DNA of 25,412 bases from Candidatus Neomicrothrix sp. UBA7388 (GTDB lineage: Bacteria > Actinomycetota > Acidimicrobiia > Acidimicrobiales > Poriferisodalaceae). Below are positions 15,826-23,435 of this stretch, one piece after another. The notes below the pieces were generated by a model. It did not search any database and was not told the origin of the DNA. It worked only from the letters and a program-made list of their open reading frames with translations. The stretch is taken from contig DKNM01000052.1 in the NCBI GenBank assembly GCA_002470695.1, positions 9,909 through 35,320 of the forward strand. Direction: 5' to 3'. Position numbers and translations under genes: made by a program. Numbering within the stretch: position 1 is the stretch's first letter; every line of letters begins with the position of its first letter.

Positions 15826-17034
15826 ATGAGGAGAAGTGACGACTCATTAGGTCGTAACGTGTCAAATGTGAGTTCACGACAACCCTTTCTAAATGCCCGT
15901 TTGCAAGGCTTCGGCGCAACTATTTTCGCTGAAATGTCTGCACTAGCTTTGCGGACAAAATCAGTCAACCTTGGACAGGGCTTCCCTGATACCGATGGTC
16001 CTCAGGAAGTTAAAGACGCGGCGACCCACGCAATAGCCTCGGGTTTGGGGAACCAGTACCCACCAGGCATTGGAGTGCCCGAGCTCCGACACGCAATTCG
16101 TGATCACCAAAAACGCTTTTATGGACTGAGCTACGACCCCGACACAGAAATCCTGGTAACGGCCGGCGCGTCGGAGGCTTTAGCCGCTGCTGTGCTGGCA
16201 CTATGTGAGACCGGGGACGAAGTAGTTACCTTCGAACCCTGGTACGACATTTACGGAGCCAACATTGCAATGGCCGGTGCAACCAAAAGAGTGGTTACGC
16301 TTCGCCCGCCCGACTACAGCTTTAACGAAGCAGAGTTCCTAAACGCACTATCGCCGAAGACTCGGTTGATTTTACTTAACTCCCCACACAACCCGACCGG
16401 CAAAGTCTTTTCCAAGGAGGAACTCAGTTTTATTGCAGAGACTGCAATAGATCGAGATTTGCTAGTAGTGACTGATGAGGTTTATGAACATTTAGTTTTT
16501 GAGGGGGAGCACATCCCCATAGCTTCTCTGCCGGGAATGCGTGAACGCACAGTAACTATTTCCTCAGGTGGAAAAACTTTCGCGTTTACTGGGTGGAAGA
16601 TTGGTTGGGTTTGCGCCAGACCGGAACTAACTGCAGCGGTGCGAATAGCGAAACAGTTCCTCACCTATGTCAGTGGTGGTCCCTTTCAATATGCCATTGC
16701 CAAGGGACTATCACTTGGTGATGATTACTACGCCAATCTTCTGGCCGATATGCGTGAAAAGAGAGACTTTCTGACGGAAGGTCTCGAATCAGCAGGATTT
16801 CAAACTTTCAGATCCCAAGGCACCTACTTCGTCACCGCAGACGCTAGATCAGTTGGGTTTGAAGACGGCCTCGAACTATGTTTGCAATTGCCTGAAAAGG
16901 TAGGAGTCGTGGCCGTCCCTAATGTCGTCTTTTATGACAACGAACATGAAGGCAGGCATCTGATTCGTTTCACGTTCTGTAAAAGTTTCGACGTGCTGAG
17001 CGATGCAGTACAACGACTTGGGAGACTCAAATGA
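15826..17034 (+). CDS. Class I/II PLP-dependent aminotransferase (glutamine transaminase K / MtnE-like)
   Basis: A fold-type I aminotransferase of up to 402 residues, resembling the kynurenine/glutamine transaminase-K and methionine-aminotransferase group. PLP residues are clear: N-S-P-H-N-P-T-G at 185-192, D-E-V-Y at 217-220 and the Schiff-base Lys250 in S-G-G-K-T-F, followed by T-G-W-K-I-G-W. The family N terminus, Q-G-F-G-A-T-I-F-A-E-M, starts only at residue 27, so the true start may be GTG 15868 rather than ATG 15826. The gene overlaps the downstream omega-amidase gene by 4 bp (ATGA). That pairing points to glutamine-dependent transamination of a 2-oxo acid, with the amidase removing 2-oxoglutaramate, as in methionine salvage. 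The exact keto acid is not determined. Confidence 0.9.
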   Translation: MRRSDDSLGRNVSNVSSRQPFLNARLQGFGATIFAEMSALALRTKSVNLGQGFPDTDGPQEVKDAATHAIASGLGNQYPPGIGVPELRHAIRDHQKRFYGLSYDPDTEILVTAGASEALAAAVLALCETGDEVVTFEPWYDIYGANIAMAGATKRVVTLRPPDYSFNEAEFLNALSPKTRLILLNSPHNPTGKVFSKEELSFIAETAIDRDLLVVTDEVYEHLVFEGEHIPIASLPGMRERTVTISSGGKTFAFTGWKIGWVCARPELTAAVRIAKQFLTYVSGGPFQYAIAKGLSLGDDYYANLLADMREKRDFLTEGLESAGFQTFRSQGTYFVTADARSVGFEDGLELCLQLPEKVGVVAVPNVVFYDNEHEGRHLIRFTFCKSFDVLSDAVQRLGRLK

Positions 17035-17813
17035 CACTTCGCGTCGCAGCAGTTCAACATGACATTGTTTGGGAAAAGCCATCCGAAAACTTTCGTCGGT
17101 TAAGTCCTCAGGTCGAGCACGCTGTTGGTGGGGGAGCACGGCTGGTAGTTTTAAGCGAGATGTTCTCGACTGGGTTCACCATGAACTCAGCTGAGTGCGC
17201 TGAATCATTAGAAGGGCCAAGTTACGAGTTTCTCGTCGAACATTCCACTAGGCATGGCATCTGGATTTCGGGCTCGGTGCCAACTAGGTGGGATGATCAA
17301 ATTGCCTACAACACGTTGGTTTTGGCTGGCCCCGATGGGAATGTCTTAAGGTACAAAAAAATTCATCCGTTCAGTTATTCAAAGGAACCGGAAAACTACG
17401 GCGCTGGAACAGAGTTCCTCCAGACCGAAATCGAAGACGTGCGAATATCGTTCTTCGTTTGCTATGACCTGCGGTTTGCAAACGAGTTCTGGGAACTAGC
17501 AGAGTCGACAGACCTTTTCGTTGTACCCGCTAATTGGCCGGGGCATCGTCGCGCGCATTGGAAAAACTTGCTTCAAGCTCGCGCAATCGAGAATCAAAGC
17601 TACGTCCTGGGGGTCAATCGGGTAGGAGAAGGCGATGGTCTTGGGTATCTGGGAGACAGCTCCCTCATAGACCCTTGGGGTGAAATAATGTTTTCCGCGG
17701 CTTCTGCCGAAACCGTGCTTTTGGCAGACGTAGATGAGCAAGTTGTTGCGAATACAAGAAAGAGTTTTCCGGTTCTTCAAGATCGACGAATCGGCGAAAC
17801 AGGTTTGCGCTAA
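17031..17813 (+). CDS. Carbon-nitrogen hydrolase, omega-amidase-like (YafV/Nit2 type)
   Basis: A 260-residue nitrilase-superfamily amidase. The Glu-Lys-Cys triad is Glu43 in L-S-E-M-F-S-T-G-F, Lys110 in Y-K-K-I-H-P-F and Cys144 in V-C-Y-D-L-R-F. The E-M-F-x-T-G-F signature and the length match YafV/Nit2 omega-amidases, which hydrolyse 2-oxoglutaramate or 2-oxosuccinamate to the dicarboxylic oxo acid and ammonia. Its ATG overlaps the stop of the aminotransferase (ATGA), a pairing that supports the omega-amidase role because it pulls glutamine transamination forward. Cytoplasmic; no signal peptide. The NIPSNAP gene follows after 33 bp and may be on the same transcript. Confidence 0.9.
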   Translation: MTLRVAAVQHDIVWEKPSENFRRLSPQVEHAVGGGARLVVLSEMFSTGFTMNSAECAESLEGPSYEFLVEHSTRHGIWISGSVPTRWDDQIAYNTLVLAGPDGNVLRYKKIHPFSYSKEPENYGAGTEFLQTEIEDVRISFFVCYDLRFANEFWELAESTDLFVVPANWPGHRRAHWKNLLQARAIENQSYVLGVNRVGEGDGLGYLGDSSLIDPWGEIMFSAASAETVLLADVDEQVVANTRKSFPVLQDRRIGETGLR

Positions 17814-17846
17814 GAGATAGCCTCGAAGAGAAAGTTGCAGGTAACA

Positions 17847-18152
17847 ATGAGTTTCGTTGAGATGCGTGTCTATGAATTGAAACCCGGCACCGCAAACGCT
17901 TATGTCGGTAGGTACCTTGAGGAAGGTTTCGCGATTCAAAAAAGCCACTTGGGTGAGCCAGTTGGATACTACGTAAGTGAAGTAGGTGACCTGAACCAAG
18001 TGATCCATATGTGGCGATACCAGAGTTTCGAGGAGCGAACCGAAAAGCGTCAGGCATTGTTTTCTGACCCGGCATGGTTGGAGTACGTCGCCAAGGTGGG
18101 ACCAATGTTGTTGAATCAACGCAATGTGATTCTCAATGACATACTTAGCTAA
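17847..18152 (+). CDS. NIPSNAP family protein
   Basis: A small 101-residue ferredoxin-like (dimeric alpha/beta barrel) protein of the NIPSNAP family. It opens with the characteristic E-M-R-V-Y-E-L-K-P-G and carries the later core motif V-I-H-M-W-R-Y, then W-L-E-Y-V near the end. Bacterial members often sit beside catabolic enzymes, and their biochemical role is poorly defined. I chose ATG 17847, which has AGG about 6 nt upstream; an in-frame TTG four codons earlier is possible. It is 33 bp downstream of the omega-amidase on the same strand. The stop is 4 bp from the convergent EamA transporter. Confidence 0.85.
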   Translation: MSFVEMRVYELKPGTANAYVGRYLEEGFAIQKSHLGEPVGYYVSEVGDLNQVIHMWRYQSFEERTEKRQALFSDPAWLEYVAKVGPMLLNQRNVILNDILS

Positions 18153-18156
18153 CGAC

Positions 18157-19014
18157 CTAAGCCCCGCTGATAAGTAACACGGAAACAACCGCTAGGAACA
18201 CGCCCAAAAACCTTTGAGGTGTTAAGCGTTCGTTGAGAATTAAACGAGCTAAAAGAACCGTCACTGCTGGATAGAGGCTTGCGATCACAGCTACCGACCC
18301 CAGTTGCCCGTACTTCAGAGCGAAGAGGAAGGCGACGTTTGCGCCTGTGTCACAGGTAGCACATAGAAAAAGCGCTACCCAGTTTCCTTGAGGACGCAGC
18401 GATGAGCCTCTCAACGCGGAAACAATCAAAATCAGCCCGATCGCTGATGTGCGCCCAGCAACAATCGGCCACGGAGCAGCGGTTTCGCTCGTTTCGCTTA
18501 AAAGAGCGAAGAATAGGCCGAAACCAACACCCGATAGCAGCGCTTCAACCACAACCGAACTGCGCACCCGGGCAGAAACCGCTCCGCGTTGCATACTCAA
18601 AATGAACACACCTGTCATTCCAACAAAAATCCCAAACCATGTTCTTAATAGTTGTTCGTCGCCGCGCAGTACTCCCCAAAACACTGGCAGCGCTGTGGCC
18701 GCAACCGCTGAAATGGGCGCGAAAGCTGCCATGGGACCTCGAGATAATCCCCTATATAAGAGACCCAGGCCGACTAATCCACTAATGCCAGCGCAACTGC
18801 CGAAGACCCAATCGCGAATATCGATGCCGCTTGCTACAAACGGGGCTACAAGACAAAGAGGCACCGCTCCTAATAGAGAAATAGTGAAGAGCACTTGAAT
18901 AGTGGAATTACGACGGGAGGAAACACCTCCAAAGAAATCTCCCGAGCCGTAGAGAATTGCGGTAAGCAAAGCCAACAAGGAAGCCATACAGACGCATGCA
19001 ATCATCAAGCGCAC
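18157..19014 (-). CDS. EamA/DMT-family transporter
   Basis: A roughly 285-residue integral membrane protein of the drug/metabolite transporter superfamily with two EamA repeats and about ten predicted helices. The first repeat shows A-I-L-Y-G-S-G-D-F-F-G-G, and R-G-P-M-A-A-F-A-P-I precedes a helix pair typical of EamA. The second repeat ends in R-F-L-G-V-F-L-A-V-V-S-V. The substrate is unknown; family members export metabolites or amino acids. GTG 19014 is the longest start; ATG 18987 would begin directly at the first helix and neither has a clear ribosome site. It is divergent from the HpcH/HpaI aldolase gene, with a 132-bp spacer that holds palindromes. Confidence 0.87.
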   Translation of the reverse strand: MRLMIACVCMASLLALLTAILYGSGDFFGGVSSRRNSTIQVLFTISLLGAVPLCLVAPFVASGIDIRDWVFGSCAGISGLVGLGLLYRGLSRGPMAAFAPISAVAATALPVFWGVLRGDEQLLRTWFGIFVGMTGVFILSMQRGAVSARVRSSVVVEALLSGVGFGLFFALLSETSETAAPWPIVAGRTSAIGLILIVSALRGSSLRPQGNWVALFLCATCDTGANVAFLFALKYGQLGSVAVIASLYPAVTVLLARLILNERLTPQRFLGVFLAVVSVLLISGA

Positions 19015-19084
19015 TCTGAGGCAATTGATTTTCGTTAATAGAAATCAAAGGAGTTTCAAACGTGGCCTTCTCACCTTTCCTTAA

Positions 19085-19097
19085 CAACATAATGTTG
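19085..19097. promoter_or_regulatory. Operator-like palindrome CAACAT-A-ATGTTG
   Basis: A perfect inverted repeat with 6-base arms and a single central base, in the 132-bp spacer (19015-19146) between the divergent EamA transporter and HpcH/HpaI aldolase genes. Size and symmetry fit a dimeric helix-turn-helix repressor site. No regulator gene is adjacent, so the protein that would bind is unknown. Confidence 0.4.
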
Positions 19098-19104
19098 CTC
19101 TGGT

Positions 19105-19125
19105 GAGCCGAAGTCCGGTCGGCTC
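19105..19125 (+). promoter_or_regulatory. Leader hairpin before the HpcH/HpaI aldolase gene
   Basis: GAGCCGA and TCGGCTC form perfect 7-base arms around a 7-base loop, ending 21 nt before ATG 19147. No T-run follows, so it is not a classical terminator. It may be a second operator or a leader structure influencing translation. Confidence 0.35.
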
Positions 19126-19146
19126 TAAAGGCGAAGGAAGCCAGAA

Positions 19147-19944
19147 ATGTCAAATTCTCTGATGGAAAAGTGGGCAGCAGGAAACGAGGTATTGGGCAGT
19201 TGGCTTTCGATACCGGATCCACACGCCGCCGAAGTCGTTTCGCGAGTGGACTTCGACTATGTCTGTGTTGATATGCAACACGGAATAGCTGACTACCAAG
19301 CTGCTGCGGCAATGATTCAAGCTATAAACGTTGGGCGAAGTGGCACTCCGATATGCAGGGTCCCTTGGAACGAACCGGGAATCATTGGACGAATGCTTGA
19401 CGCAGGGGCGAGAGCAATAATTGTGCCCATGGTTAATTCGGTAGCTGAAGCCGTGCGAGCAGTCGAAGCAACTAAGTACCCACCTCTTGGTCAGCGGAGC
19501 TATGGGCCAACGATTATTGGAGCGCGAGCCCGAAACGAAGGTGAAGATTACTACCCCACGGCTAATGAGACCAACGCCTGCATCCCCATGATTGAAACTC
19601 GCGATGCGGTCGAAAATCTTGACGGCATTCTTTCTGTAGAAGGGGTCGATGCAATCTATGTCGGACCCGCAGACCTCTCGTTGAGTTTCGGCTATGGCCC
19701 CAATTACAGCGATGACAACCAGGAATACAAAGAAGTCTTGGAACATATCGTTGAATGCTGTAAGAGTGCGGGAAAAGTTGCTGGAATTCACTCGACAGTC
19801 GCTCTCGCTAATAATCGGCGAGACAAGGGATTCATGATGCAGACGATAAGTGGTGATATAGCTGCACTAGCGAAAGGCAGCTTCCAAGATCTGAAAAATG
19901 CTCGAGCCGGTGAAGCGGGAGACGGCTCAACGAAGATTTACTAG
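19147..19944 (+). CDS. HpcH/HpaI aldolase/citrate lyase family protein
   Basis: A 265-residue class II (metal-dependent) aldolase of the HpcH/HpaI type, which reversibly splits 2-oxo-3-deoxy or 4-hydroxy-2-oxo acids into pyruvate and an aldehyde. The catalytic His45 lies in D-M-Q-H-G, Arg70 in C-R-V-P-W, and the metal ligands are Glu148 in M-I-E-T-R and Asp174 in G-P-A-D-L-S. Length matches the family. ATG 19147 has a purine-rich GAAGGAAG stretch 9-16 nt upstream. Its promoter region carries a palindrome and a hairpin. It is flanked by two transporters on the other strand (EamA divergent, MFS convergent). The exact substrate is not predictable. Confidence 0.92.
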   Translation: MSNSLMEKWAAGNEVLGSWLSIPDPHAAEVVSRVDFDYVCVDMQHGIADYQAAAAMIQAINVGRSGTPICRVPWNEPGIIGRMLDAGARAIIVPMVNSVAEAVRAVEATKYPPLGQRSYGPTIIGARARNEGEDYYPTANETNACIPMIETRDAVENLDGILSVEGVDAIYVGPADLSLSFGYGPNYSDDNQEYKEVLEHIVECCKSAGKVAGIHSTVALANNRRDKGFMMQTISGDIAALAKGSFQDLKNARAGEAGDGSTKIY

Positions 19945-19956
19945 AAACCTTTTACC

Positions 19957-21153
19957 TCAACTTCGTAGCCGGGTGCGATGAGTGCACATCACGAATAGTG
20001 CGCCGGCAATAGCCACCAGAAAGCCAGCGATTTGGAATGCTGCAGCCATCGAAAATGAGTCGCTAATCCAACCTAAAGCGGGCGGTCCGATTACGAAGCC
20101 AACATCACCGGCGGATCGGTAAAGCCCAACCCCTAATCCCCTCAGATGCTCAGGAAAAAGGTCTGCAACGAATGCTGCTGGCGCTGGGCCTGCAGTGCCC
20201 GTGCCTAATGTCAGAATGACGTTCCCAGTTATGAACCAGAGAGAAGTTCCGCTGTAGGCAATGACCAAGGTGCCCAAGCCTGCAGCGACACCCGAAAAAG
20301 CTATTACCCAACCTTGGCCTATATTCTCCGTCGCCCACGTTGCGGGCCAGAGTGTAAATAGCGTCATGACTCCAGTAGCGGTGAAGACCAGACCGATTTC
20401 GCCAGGTCCCCATCCGAGGTTTGCGTCAGCTTGCAATGGGACAAGAGTGGCGCGAGTGCCTGCTCTAGTCATGAAAATTGTTGCCGTAACAAATGCAATC
20501 GCAAGAAAAGGCAAACTCTTTACTATCTGTGCCACCTCGCCTTTAGGTTTGGTCGAATCTGTCGGCGATGCTGTGAGAGTGCGAGTTTCAGGCAATCGAC
20601 AAATTGCGTATGTGGCAGCAAAGACCGCTAGTACCCCAACTAGGTAAAACGGTGCTGCAAGTCCCCATCTTTCGGCAACGAGTCCGCCGATTCCTGGTCC
20701 CATTGCCACACCGACACTCAAAGCCCACTGATTAGTTGCTACGTAGCGCGCTCGGCGGTTAGGTGGCGCAATGTCAATTAGATAAATCAGAGCTCCGCTC
20801 ATGTAGAAGGCTGAGCCGGCGCCCGCAACGAAGCGCCACATAAGCAAAGAGCCGATGCCCGTTGCTAGCCCTGATCCGAACATTCCAATCGATGTGAGCA
20901 CGGGTCCGCCGACCAACAAGACCCGTCTCCCGAACCGATCCGCAATGATTCCAGCTGGAATATTCAAAATTAACCGGGCCAGAGCAAAGACCGTCAAGGT
21001 CAAGCCGACGACCGAAGTGCTTACTCCGAAGTTGCTGGCGTACAGAGGCAGAACAGGCCCCACTACACCCTGACCAGCCATAACGAGAAAGGTCGCAAAG
21101 CAAAGGACTAGCAGCTGCTCCCCATCACGTATTTTCTCGATCAGAGTGTGCAC
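19957..21153 (-). CDS. MFS transporter
   Basis: A 398-residue major facilitator protein with about 12 hydrophobic helices. The loop 2-3 signature is I-A-D-R-F-G-R-R-V, and the first half shows G-L-T-L-T-V-F-A-L-A-R-L. The overall pattern resembles drug/sugar-type antiporters; the substrate cannot be read from the sequence. It starts at GTG 21153; an ATG 7 bases upstream is out of frame. It is convergent with the aldolase (12-bp gap) and divergent from the amidohydrolase at 21228, so it may carry the substrate of either pathway, as inference. Confidence 0.9.
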   Translation of the reverse strand: MHTLIEKIRDGEQLLVLCFATFLVMAGQGVVGPVLPLYASNFGVSTSVVGLTLTVFALARLILNIPAGIIADRFGRRVLLVGGPVLTSIGMFGSGLATGIGSLLMWRFVAGAGSAFYMSGALIYLIDIAPPNRRARYVATNQWALSVGVAMGPGIGGLVAERWGLAAPFYLVGVLAVFAATYAICRLPETRTLTASPTDSTKPKGEVAQIVKSLPFLAIAFVTATIFMTRAGTRATLVPLQADANLGWGPGEIGLVFTATGVMTLFTLWPATWATENIGQGWVIAFSGVAAGLGTLVIAYSGTSLWFITGNVILTLGTGTAGPAPAAFVADLFPEHLRGLGVGLYRSAGDVGFVIGPPALGWISDSFSMAAAFQIAGFLVAIAGALFVMCTHRTRLRS

Positions 21154-21227
21154 AGTTCATTGCTATCACTGGTCCTGCTACGTTGAGGCGATGTCATTAC
21201 CATGCCATTACAGGGAAAGGGGACCCA

Positions 21228-22373
21228 GTGAAGGTTGACTATCCGATAATTTCAGCGGACTCTCATATTGCAGAGGCTCCCAATACGTATATCGATTACA
21301 TCGACCCAAAGTGGCGACATGTAGCGCCGCACGTAGTAGAAACCGACGACAAAGGTGATCTGTACGTAATTGATGGGATGAAAAGAACCATCAATATGGG
21401 CTTGATAGCGGCGGCAGGCCAGGCTGCAGAGGACCTTAACCCTAAAGCGAAATGGGAGGATCTGCCCAGGAGTGGGTGGGATTCGAACTATCGGATCGCG
21501 GACCAAAACCGCGACGGTGTTTCGGCAGAAGTGATCTACCCATCAGTTGGGATGGTTTTGTGTAATCATCCGGATCTTGATTACAAGAAAGCATCCATGG
21601 ACGCTTATAACAGGTGGATCGCAGATTATTGTTCCGTGGATTCCAATCGGCTTTTAGCCATAGCCCAAACCCCTCTCCGCTCGGTTGAAGAGGGGATTGA
21701 TGATCTGATGAGAATGAAGAATCAAGGAATGCGCGGCGTAATGATGCCCGGAAACCCAGGCACTGAATTTGATTACGACGACCCTCAATGGGACCCCTTC
21801 TGGCAAGCTGCGATTGACCTACAACTTCCCTTGTCGTGGCACATACTCACCACGCGTGAATCTGGACGGCCCCGAGGCCCGAAAGCCAACTCGTTTATGA
21901 CCATCATCCGCGCGAATCAAGACATCATGGGGACTTTGGTTTTCGGTGGCGTATTCGAACGAAACGAGGGCCTCAAGGTTGTCTGCGTTGAGGCGGACGC
22001 AGGTTGGGTTCCTCATTACATGTACCGAATGGATCACGCGTACAAGCGACACCGCTACTGGCTGCCACCTGGACAAGAGTTATCAAAGCTACCTAGCGAG
22101 TATTTCCGTCAGCACATCTACACCACTTTTCAGGACGACTGGATTGCCTTCAAAATGGTGGATCATGTGAATCACGAGCGATTGCTATGGGCAAATGATT
22201 TTCCGCACAGCGATAGTACCTGGCCATGGAGCCAAGAAATGCTCGATGAACACGCGGCCCACTTGACTGACAAGCAAGCAGAGGACATCTTGTGCAGAAA
22301 TAGCGCTGACCTTTATGGCATCGATGTAGCAGCTCTTCCTATCGGAGGAGATAGTTTGGCCGCTACTGTCTAA
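21228..22373 (+). CDS. Amidohydrolase family 2 (ACMSD-like) metal-dependent hydrolase
   Basis: A 381-residue amidohydrolase-2 enzyme, paralogous to the one at 563. The metal motif is S-A-D-S-H-I-A-E (Asp11, His13), a barrel His lies in S-W-H-I-L-T, and the terminal Asp in W-A-N-D-F-P-H-S-D. I chose GTG 21228 because AAAGGGG lies 5 nt upstream and homology begins at once; a TTG start at 21183 would add 15 non-homologous residues. It is the first gene of a three-gene run: 12 bp to the next, which then abuts the selenoprotein gene. Family members hydrolyse or decarboxylate ring acids. Here it may make or consume the substrate handled by the selenoprotein pair, which is inference. Confidence 0.87.
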   Translation: MKVDYPIISADSHIAEAPNTYIDYIDPKWRHVAPHVVETDDKGDLYVIDGMKRTINMGLIAAAGQAAEDLNPKAKWEDLPRSGWDSNYRIADQNRDGVSAEVIYPSVGMVLCNHPDLDYKKASMDAYNRWIADYCSVDSNRLLAIAQTPLRSVEEGIDDLMRMKNQGMRGVMMPGNPGTEFDYDDPQWDPFWQAAIDLQLPLSWHILTTRESGRPRGPKANSFMTIIRANQDIMGTLVFGGVFERNEGLKVVCVEADAGWVPHYMYRMDHAYKRHRYWLPPGQELSKLPSEYFRQHIYTTFQDDWIAFKMVDHVNHERLLWANDFPHSDSTWPWSQEMLDEHAAHLTDKQAEDILCRNSADLYGIDVAALPIGGDSLAATV

Positions 22374-22385
22374 GGATCAGCCGTT

Positions 22386-23435
22386 GTGGAATTGGATTCA
22401 TCGCGAGTAACAACTGAGAATTTTCTTACCTCTCAAGAGACCTATTATTTAAATGGGTGGACCGATGGTCTGCCAATAATTCCACCGACTCCCGAACTAG
22501 TCCAAGCTTGTCTTGATTGGGCCCTGTTGCCAGCGGACCACCTCGTAGGGATCGAGCCAGTACGTGAGCGCCTGATCACTGCAGAAAAGCTAGCCGTCAA
22601 TAGTGTTATGGCAGGCTGTTTGCCAGAGCACTTTCCTCTTGTGGTGACAGCATTTACCGCAATGCTGCAACCAGAGTTTCTTTTGCATGGAGCAACGGCT
22701 TCGACAGGTGGGTGTGCAGTGTTGTTGATTGTTAATGGTCCGATCCGTGAGCAACTTGGGATGCTAGGCACGTTTAATGCGCTTGGGAACACAGATAGAG
22801 CTTCATCGGTAGTCGGTCGGGCTGTGCGGCTGGCCCTTATGAATTTGCTTGATGTGAGACCAGGAGAAATTGATCGCTCGACGCTAGGTCACCCTGGGAA
22901 GTTCTCATATTGCCTTGTCGAAGACGAAGAAAACTCTCCATGGTCCTCGTTAGCTGAAGAACGATTGGGAATCTCGGGTCTATCTGCAGTCACGGCCATT
23001 GCCTGTATGGCGCCTAGACAAATTATGAACGAGTGGACCACCAAACCGGAGGAACTTTGCGAGACGATTGCAGCAGAAATCAGAGCTAATCAGCTCAACT
23101 ACTCCATATGGGCTGGAAACTATGTAGTTGTTGTTCCTCCCCAGTTGCGGCAGCACTTCGATGAAGCTGGGTGGAGCAAGGCTGACATACAGAACCGCGT
23201 TTTTGAACGGGCATATGTGAAGAGAGGAGCTTGGGGGGAAGTTGGCAAGGGCTCAGTGGTCAAAGATCGCGCGGAACGAGAATACAGGGCCTTAGAGTCA
23301 CCCAATGATCTAATGATTGTGGCTGCCGGAGGTCCTGCAGGTGGATTTGCCCAAGTGATTCCGCCGTGGCTGGGAACAAAGAGCCGCGCAGCTACAGTAG
23401 CCGTGGGTGCATGCGTCGACTGTGAGGTTCCATAA
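22386..23435 (+). CDS. Conserved protein of unknown function upstream of the UGSC selenoprotein, C-terminal CxxC
   Basis: A 349-residue cytoplasmic protein that I cannot assign to a named family. Recognisable conserved-looking blocks are N-G-W-T-D-G-L-P-I-I-P-P-T near 24-36, V-N-S-V-M-A-G-C, V-N-G-P-I, A-L-G-N-T-D-R-A, and G-H-P-G-K-F-S-Y-C with E-D-E-E-N-S-P-W. The protein ends in A-C-V-D-C-E-V-P, a CxxC pair at Cys343 and Cys346. I see no signal peptide, membrane segment or nucleotide-binding motif. GTG 22386 is preceded by AAGGA 9 nt upstream. It follows the amidohydrolase by 12 bp, and its TAA stop directly abuts the ATG of the selenoprotein gene. That spacing and the terminal dithiol suggest it is a redox or catalytic partner of the selenoprotein. 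Confidence 0.72.
   Translation: MELDSSRVTTENFLTSQETYYLNGWTDGLPIIPPTPELVQACLDWALLPADHLVGIEPVRERLITAEKLAVNSVMAGCLPEHFPLVVTAFTAMLQPEFLLHGATASTGGCAVLLIVNGPIREQLGMLGTFNALGNTDRASSVVGRAVRLALMNLLDVRPGEIDRSTLGHPGKFSYCLVEDEENSPWSSLAEERLGISGLSAVTAIACMAPRQIMNEWTTKPEELCETIAAEIRANQLNYSIWAGNYVVVVPPQLRQHFDEAGWSKADIQNRVFERAYVKRGAWGEVGKGSVVKDRAEREYRALESPNDLMIVAAGGPAGGFAQVIPPWLGTKSRAATVAVGACVDCEVP

Noticed and set aside
15777..15968. 64-codon N-terminal extension of the nitroreductase fusion
   Set aside because: It would overlap the divergent aminotransferase coding region and has no family similarity; ATG 15776 starts just before the domain.
17496..18188. 230-codon minus-strand open frame
   Set aside because: It is antisense to the omega-amidase and NIPSNAP genes, both of which have clear family motifs, and its translation shows no recognisable domain.
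19105..19125. Rho-independent terminator
   Set aside because: The hairpin is not followed by a T-run and lies upstream of, not after, a co-oriented gene.
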